From: Dehalococcoidia bacterium UBA6808
GTDB lineage: Bacteria; Chloroflexota; Dehalococcoidia; GIF9; UBA5629
Direction: 5' to 3'
Length of the DNA: 27,923 nt
Assembly: GCA_002452695.1 (NCBI GenBank)
Contig: DKFA01000045.1
Span: forward strand, 1,513-29,435
Of this stretch, positions 23,222-27,923 are shown piece by piece; within the stretch, counting starts at the first letter, position 1; every line of letters starts with the position of its first letter. The position numbers and the translations under genes were made by a program. The notes below the pieces were generated by a model. It was not told the DNA's origin. It was given only the letters and a program-made list of their open reading frames with translations, and made no database searches.

Positions 23222-23953
23222 ATGCATACAGTAACTGTCAAGAATATAGTAAAAAAATTCCGCATTCCGCACCAGAGGCGGACAACTACATTTCAGAGGG
23301 GCCTTGGGCTGCTCAAGGGCCAGCGCACGTACGAGGAGTTCCTGGCTGTTAATAACGTCAGCTTTGAAGTTGAGGGCGGGGAGACCTTCGGCATCATCGG
23401 CAGGAACGGGTCCGGCAAGTCCACCTTGCTCAAGATACTCTCCCGCGTGATCTATCCCGACAGCGGTTCGGTGACCATGCATGGCAGGGTAGCGGCCTTC
23501 CTCGAGCTCGGTGTGGGTTTCCAGCCCGAGCTGACGGCTGCTGAGAACGTCTATATTTATGCTGCCATTCTGGGCATGAGCCGCAGGCAGGTCGATGCGG
23601 TCTATGAGGACATCTTTGCCTTTGCCGAGCTTAAGAAATTCGAAGATATGAAGTTGAAAAGCTTCTCTTCAGGCATGTACCTGCGCCTGTCCTTTGCCAC
23701 TGCCATCATGGCCATGCCTGATATCGTACTGATCGATGAGGTGCTTGCCGTTGGCGACGAGGCCTTTCAGAAAAAATGTATGAACAAGATCAGGGAGTTC
23801 CAGGAACAGGGCAAGACTATCGTTGTCGTCTCACATTCCCTGAATTCTATCAGGGAAATGTGCTCACGAACATTATTGATGGATGGCGGCGAGGTTCTTG
23901 CCATGGGACCGACCGAAGCTGTATTGGCAAAGTATCTGGCCATGGTAAATTAG
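23222..23953 (+). CDS. wzt: Wzt/TagH-type polysaccharide ABC transporter ATPase
   Basis: A 243-residue nucleotide-binding subunit. Walker A is GRNGSGKST, the signature is FSSGMYLRLSFA (the SSGM form typical of polysaccharide exporters), Walker B is IVLIDEVLAVGD, and the switch His is in VVSHSLNSI. The GRVAAFLELGVGFQPELTAAENVY segment is characteristic of the Wzt/TagH group. The protein ends right after the ATPase domain, so it lacks the C-terminal glycan-binding domain found in the E. coli O9a Wzt. I chose ATG 23222 (MHTVTVKNIVKKF), which gives a normal N-terminus; the frame is open upstream to 23186. It partners with the permease at 19317. Confidence 0.93.
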   Translation: MHTVTVKNIVKKFRIPHQRRTTTFQRGLGLLKGQRTYEEFLAVNNVSFEVEGGETFGIIGRNGSGKSTLLKILSRVIYPDSGSVTMHGRVAAFLELGVGFQPELTAAENVYIYAAILGMSRRQVDAVYEDIFAFAELKKFEDMKLKSFSSGMYLRLSFATAIMAMPDIVLIDEVLAVGDEAFQKKCMNKIREFQEQGKTIVVVSHSLNSIREMCSRTLLMDGGEVLAMGPTEAVLAKYLAMVN

Positions 23954-23973
23954 GATGCGTAGAAAGAAGGTGT

Positions 23974-25383
23974 ATGGATAACTCAGTTCTTGACTCCAAT
24001 TCTCAGCCCGTATTATGGGATGACCCCAATAAGTTTGCCAGGCCTGCCGGCATTGAGATCTTTGATGATCGGGTGGTTATGCGCGGCTACCAGGAGTTCA
24101 TATTGACTGCTGAGACGCTGACGGCGCTGGAAGAGGACCGGAACCTTAGACGCAAGAGCGATCTCCTGTCGTCGTATTTCACCCCGCGTTACCTGGCTGG
24201 CAGAACCGTGCTGGATCTGGGCGCCAGTGCGGGCTTTTTCTGCTTCCTGGCGTTGCGTGGGGGCGCTGAGAAAGTCATCGCTCTGGATATGGACATGCAG
24301 TACCTGGCTTTATTAAAAAAGGCCAGAGAAAAATTCGGTTTTCACAATCTGGATATCATCCATGCCAATATTGCCGATTGGAAGCAGCCGGTAGATGTAA
24401 CCGTTGTTCTGGCGCTTGTACACTGGATCTACTCATGCACGGCTGTCTATGGAAACCTTGATGCTATAGTGAAGAAGCTTTCCAGCCTGACCGGATACAT
24501 GTCTATTATAGAATGGGTCGAGCCCAGCGACGCCGCAATTGAATTTTTTCATCACACCGAATGGAATAGTGAACATATAACTGGCCCTTACAACCGCGAT
24601 GAATTCGAACGGGCATTGGGTCGCCATTTCAAAAGGTATGTCTGCATAGGTGAAATCATACCGACCCGTAAAATATATATTGCATTCAATACACCATTGG
24701 AGTTGGATTTCTCAGGTCCGCTTCCCCTCTTATTTCCCCGGGAAAATGTTATCTACAGCAAGTTCCTGGTCGCTCATGAAGGAATAGAGTACTGGAGCAG
24801 GGTCTATTCTGCAAATGGGGTCATTTACAAACAGGCCACGGCAGACCTGGCTGAACATGAGGGCTTGATATTAAAACAGCTTGATAGCGATTATTTTCCC
24901 CGTGTCTATGACATTAAGCAGGGAAACGGTTATTCTGTGGTTAAACTTGAAAAAATCGAAGGAGCGCCACTGGCCGAAGACAGGAGCATCTCAGAATTGG
25001 CCGATAAATTCTACGGGTTTATTCAGCATTGTATGGCGATATTGAGGCTGCTCAACGAGCATGGCATTACCCATCGGGATATACGGGCCGACAATATTAT
25101 CATGAGAAACAACCAGCCTGTCCTGATCGATTTCGGTTGGGCAATCAGTGATAAGTATAATTATCTTACGCCCCCTGGATTGGGAGATGACGGCAGGCTG
25201 CCGGATGGCGGCTTTTGCGACGTTTACGCCATGGGGAAGGCGCTGCAGAAGATAAATAACAATAGATATCCACAGTTCGACGTGGTTATCGATATGATGG
25301 CTGAGCCGGATGATTCGCTGCGTATAACCAATCTGGATATGCTGGACTTATTATTTACCATCGCTGCCGAAGAGGTAGTATAA
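23974..25383 (+). CDS. WbdD-like methyltransferase-kinase, probable chain terminator
   Basis: A 469-residue bifunctional protein. Residues about 55-240 form a class I SAM-dependent methyltransferase (VLDLGASAGFFC at 79-90, ALDMDMQY at 103-110). Residues about 260-465 form a protein-kinase-like domain with HRDIRADN (catalytic D369, N374) and DFG at 386-388; Lys286 in VIYKQ is a candidate ATP-binding Lys. This order matches WbdD of E. coli O9a, which phosphorylates and methylates the non-reducing end of the polymer to stop elongation. Unlike WbdD, the protein ends after the kinase, with no coiled coil. The start ATG 23974 follows AGAAGG; a longer frame to 23776 lies inside wzt and is rejected. 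The next gene starts 11 bases after the stop. Confidence 0.85.
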   Translation: MDNSVLDSNSQPVLWDDPNKFARPAGIEIFDDRVVMRGYQEFILTAETLTALEEDRNLRRKSDLLSSYFTPRYLAGRTVLDLGASAGFFCFLALRGGAEKVIALDMDMQYLALLKKAREKFGFHNLDIIHANIADWKQPVDVTVVLALVHWIYSCTAVYGNLDAIVKKLSSLTGYMSIIEWVEPSDAAIEFFHHTEWNSEHITGPYNRDEFERALGRHFKRYVCIGEIIPTRKIYIAFNTPLELDFSGPLPLLFPRENVIYSKFLVAHEGIEYWSRVYSANGVIYKQATADLAEHEGLILKQLDSDYFPRVYDIKQGNGYSVVKLEKIEGAPLAEDRSISELADKFYGFIQHCMAILRLLNEHGITHRDIRADNIIMRNNQPVLIDFGWAISDKYNYLTPPGLGDDGRLPDGGFCDVYAMGKALQKINNNRYPQFDVVIDMMAEPDDSLRITNLDMLDLLFTIAAEEVV

Positions 25384-25393
25384 AGAAAGCGGG

Positions 25394-27763
25394 ATGAGCA
25401 AAATCAACGACGGCAATATTTCAGGCCAAAGTGAGCTATTGCGTTCGACGATAGCCAGGCTGATTAATTATATACGCGGGTACAAGCTGAAAAACCGGGC
25501 GGAAACTGCTGCCAAACTATCCATGCTGCAGGCCGAGCTGGGCAGCGCAGATAAAAATGCTGAGCCGGATAGGCCGGTGGCTGATGTCGACCTGGATGCT
25601 GTCTGGCGGGATGTCGCGTGTCAGATCGCTGATCAGAAGAGGGAAATACTGGTCATGGACCAGCAGGTAAAAGAACAGGAAAAGTTGCTCCAGTCCCGTG
25701 ACTGGCAGATCCAGGAACAGGCTAAAGAGATTCAGTCCCGTGACCGGCAGATCCAGGAACAGGCTAAAGAGATTCAGTCCCGTGATCGGCAGATCATATC
25801 TTTGCAGGACAAGCTTAACGAGATCAACAACAGCGTGACCTGGCGAATGGCCAGGAAATTACACCGTATCATTGACAGGATTCTTCCGCACGGCTCAAAG
25901 CGACGCTTTCTCGCAAAGCGAGTTTTGATTAATATGGCGCATCCAGCCCGGCTGATCAAATACCTCAACCCGTATAAATTAATTAATTACTTCATTTACC
26001 TGAATAAAAAAGGGCCGGCATATCTAGAAGGTGTTATTAATTCGGCTTTATCTCGACAGGAAAATAGTTGGGCATTACCTATTGCGCGTGCCAGATGGCT
26101 CGAAAGACAGTCGTTAAATAATAACCAATTAAATAGGCAGAAATATGAATCATTAAATTTTAACTATAGACCGAAGATAAGCATCATAACACCAGTATGG
26201 AATACTGATGTTAAATGGCTTAAAGTTGCAATTGAATCGGTACGTAATCAAACTTATGACAATTGGGAACTCTGTATCGCTGATGGAAATTCTACAAAGG
26301 CGGATATAAAAAGAACGCTGAAGCAATACGCCGCTATTGATCAAAGGATAAAAATTAAACTGCTTTCAAAAAATAAAGGTGCGCCAGGAAACTCAAATGA
26401 AGCCTTATCACTTGCTACCGGCGATTTCATTGGTTTGATGGATAGTGATGATGAGTTGACTCCTGATGCACTATTTGAAATTATCAAATTATTGAATGAT
26501 AAACCTGAAGCAGATTTAATCTATAGCGATGAGGTATTAACAAATGAAACGGGGGATCCAACGTCGTTTGTATATAGGCCTGATTTTTCATTAGATTATT
26601 TGCTTTCACATTGCTATTTTGTTCATTTTATTGTGATAAGAAAGGAGATATTAGACAATTGCGTATTTAGGGAAGAATTTGTTATCTCACAAGATTATGA
26701 CCTTTATCTAAGAATAGTTTCCAAAACAAGGAGAATACTACATATACCCAGAGTACTATATAAATGGCGAACTTATTCTAAAAGTACTGGTCACAAGCTT
26801 AAGAGTAGGGTAATACATTTTAGTTCAAAAGCATTAAGTGAGTTTTTACAAAGAGAAGGAATAAAAGGTTCTGTTATCGCCAGTAATAGCTTTAATTTTT
26901 TTAGGATCAAACGTGAGATTATTGGTTATCCATTAGTCAGTATCATAATACCCATACGTGATAAAGTAGATTATCTTAAAAAGTGCGTTGATAGTATCGA
27001 ATCAAAGACAACGTATAGAAATTATGAAGTAATAATTATCAACAATCAAAGCCAAGAAGAAGCGACTTATAAATATTTAGACCATTTAAAGAAGACATAT
27101 ACTAATTATAAAATTATTCAATATGATGAGGAATTCAATTATTCGAAAATAAACAATTATGCAGTTCAATATGCTATTGGCACACATTTGCTTTTCTTGA
27201 ATAGTGATATTGAGGTCATCAGTAATGAATGGCTGAGCGCTATGTTGGAACAATCTCAGCGGGAAGAAGTTGCTTTTGTTGGTGCGAAATTATTATTTCC
27301 AGATAATCGCATTCAACATGTTGGCGTTGTGATAGGATTATGTGGTTGTGCTGAACACATTTATAAATTTACACAATCAAAAAACGATATTGGTTATTTA
27401 GGTCATTTTGTTTCTATCAGAAACTGGAGTGCGGTGACTGCCGCATGTATGATGGTGAAAAGAAGTTTGTTTGAAAAGCTGTCTGGTTTTGATGTGAATA
27501 TTAAAATTAGTTGGGGTGATACCGATATTTGTCTTAGAGCAATTGAAAAAGGTTACGTTAATGTTGTTACACCTTATGCCGAGCTTTACCATTATGAATC
27601 TGTAACACGCACTAACGGAATGCCATTCAATGAAAATTCATATCCTGAAGACAGAGAGTATTTTGAGAAAAGATGGAAAGAACTGATCATTAGAGGCGAT
27701 CCTTACTACAATCCTAATTTGCCTAAAGATACATTAGATATTTCAGCATATGTAAATTTTTAA
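25394..27763 (+). CDS. Coiled-coil plus double GT2 glycosyltransferase
   Basis: A 789-residue protein with three parts. Residues about 72-147 are a coiled coil rich in Gln, Glu, Arg and Ile, partly built from two copies of QSRDxQIQEQAKEI. Residues about 261-480 are a first GT2 domain (ISIITPVWN, ADGNSTKAD, metal site DSDD at 350-353, QDYDLYLR). Residues about 514-740 are a second GT2 domain (VSIIIPIRDK, INNQSQ, NSDIE at 603-607, WGDTDICLRAIEKGY). Two active sites in one chain suit a polymerase making a repeating disaccharide or two linkages. The base composition changes from G+C-rich to strongly A+T-rich near 25970, inside the gene. It follows the WbdD-like gene by 10 bases. Confidence 0.88.
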   Translation: MSKINDGNISGQSELLRSTIARLINYIRGYKLKNRAETAAKLSMLQAELGSADKNAEPDRPVADVDLDAVWRDVACQIADQKREILVMDQQVKEQEKLLQSRDWQIQEQAKEIQSRDRQIQEQAKEIQSRDRQIISLQDKLNEINNSVTWRMARKLHRIIDRILPHGSKRRFLAKRVLINMAHPARLIKYLNPYKLINYFIYLNKKGPAYLEGVINSALSRQENSWALPIARARWLERQSLNNNQLNRQKYESLNFNYRPKISIITPVWNTDVKWLKVAIESVRNQTYDNWELCIADGNSTKADIKRTLKQYAAIDQRIKIKLLSKNKGAPGNSNEALSLATGDFIGLMDSDDELTPDALFEIIKLLNDKPEADLIYSDEVLTNETGDPTSFVYRPDFSLDYLLSHCYFVHFIVIRKEILDNCVFREEFVISQDYDLYLRIVSKTRRILHIPRVLYKWRTYSKSTGHKLKSRVIHFSSKALSEFLQREGIKGSVIASNSFNFFRIKREIIGYPLVSIIIPIRDKVDYLKKCVDSIESKTTYRNYEVIIINNQSQEEATYKYLDHLKKTYTNYKIIQYDEEFNYSKINNYAVQYAIGTHLLFLNSDIEVISNEWLSAMLEQSQREEVAFVGAKLLFPDNRIQHVGVVIGLCGCAEHIYKFTQSKNDIGYLGHFVSIRNWSAVTAACMMVKRSLFEKLSGFDVNIKISWGDTDICLRAIEKGYVNVVTPYAELYHYESVTRTNGMPFNENSYPEDREYFEKRWKELIIRGDPYYNPNLPKDTLDISAYVNF
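25691..25797 (+). repeat. 42-base tandem repeat encoding coiled-coil heptads
   Basis: Copies at 25691-25732 and 25733-25774 differ at only one base (TGG/CGG codon), and a third partial copy runs to 25797. Each unit encodes 14 residues, exactly two heptads, so gain or loss of a unit keeps both the reading frame and the coiled-coil register. Confidence 0.9.
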
Positions 27764-27800
27764 TGTTTAATGTGTATTATTAAAATGTAGATCAAGTATT

Positions 27801-27923
27801 ATGAAAACAATAAGCGATTTTATAAAGTATCCTATTTATCACAATTCAAGATTTCATGACAAGATAGCATTAAAAACTCGGTATTCCTGTGGGTACTGTC
27901 CGATATGCAATAATCTAACAGTA
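27801..27923 (+). CDS. Start of a Cys-motif protein, maybe methyltransferase
   Basis: An ATG at 27801 opens a frame that runs off the end of the window (41 codons seen). The peptide begins MKTISDFIKYPIYHNSRFHD and reaches a Cys cluster, SCGYCPICN. Such N-terminal zinc-type Cys motifs precede many SAM-dependent methyltransferases in glycan loci, but too little is visible to decide. Composition is A+T-rich, like the second half of the gene before it. Confidence 0.5.
   Translation, partial: MKTISDFIKYPIYHNSRFHDKIALKTRYSCGYCPICNNLTV

Noticed and set aside
23776..23973. Longer start of the WbdD-like gene inside wzt
   Set aside because: The extra residues overlap the conserved end of the ATPase and show no domain; ATG 23974 follows AGAAGG.

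Overview
The window comes from a bacterium: there are GGAGG-type ribosome binding sites, lipoprotein signal peptides, -10/-35 promoters, a TetR regulator and tightly packed operons. The gene mix (HesB-like protein, lipoprotein serpin, PAS/HD-GYP protein, alkyl-DHAP-synthase-like oxidase, SCP2 fusions, rhamnan-type glycan genes) would fit an anaerobe such as a Dehalococcoidia-like Chloroflexota. That assignment is a guess from protein style; no rRNA or tRNA was seen.

Left part (1-5704): the 3' end of a metallo-beta-lactamase-fold gene, a hicB antitoxin broken by one in-frame stop, a HesB/IscA-like protein, a lipoprotein serpin with an inhibitory-type hinge, a PAS-PAS-HD-GYP cyclic-di-GMP hydrolase on the minus strand and a lipoprotein metallophosphoesterase.

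Middle part (5856-13620): a three-gene plus-strand operon encodes an FAD glycerol-3-phosphate dehydrogenase, an alkyldihydroxyacetonephosphate-synthase-like flavoprotein and an FGGY kinase. Together these suggest glycerol-phosphate or ether-lipid metabolism. Facing it is a minus-strand operon with a TetR regulator, a flavodoxin-like protein with a C-terminal SCP2 domain, and an SCP2 domain fused to a seven-helix membrane region. A perfect inverted repeat, the likely TetR operator, lies just upstream.

Spacer (13621-14190): non-coding, rich in direct and inverted repeats, ending in a good promoter.

Right part (14190-27923): a polysaccharide locus of the ABC-transporter-dependent type. It holds two GT2 glycosyltransferases, a third GT2, a Wzm-type permease, a RgpF-like glycosyltransferase fused to a HAD domain, a Wzt-type ATPase, a WbdD-like methyltransferase-kinase (chain terminator), a large double GT2 with an N-terminal coiled coil made of 42-bp repeats, and the start of a Cys-motif protein. 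An A+T-rich minus-strand cassette (retropepsin-like protease, DUF5678-like protein, unknown/TIGR04255-like protein) interrupts the locus at 16303-18000. It is followed by about 120 bases able to form several hairpins.

The most interesting candidate system is the WbdD-like terminator without a coiled coil, encoded 10 bases upstream of a polymerase-like protein that carries a repeat-built coiled coil, alongside a Wzt with no glycan-binding domain. This looks like a rearranged version of the E. coli O9a chain-length ruler.
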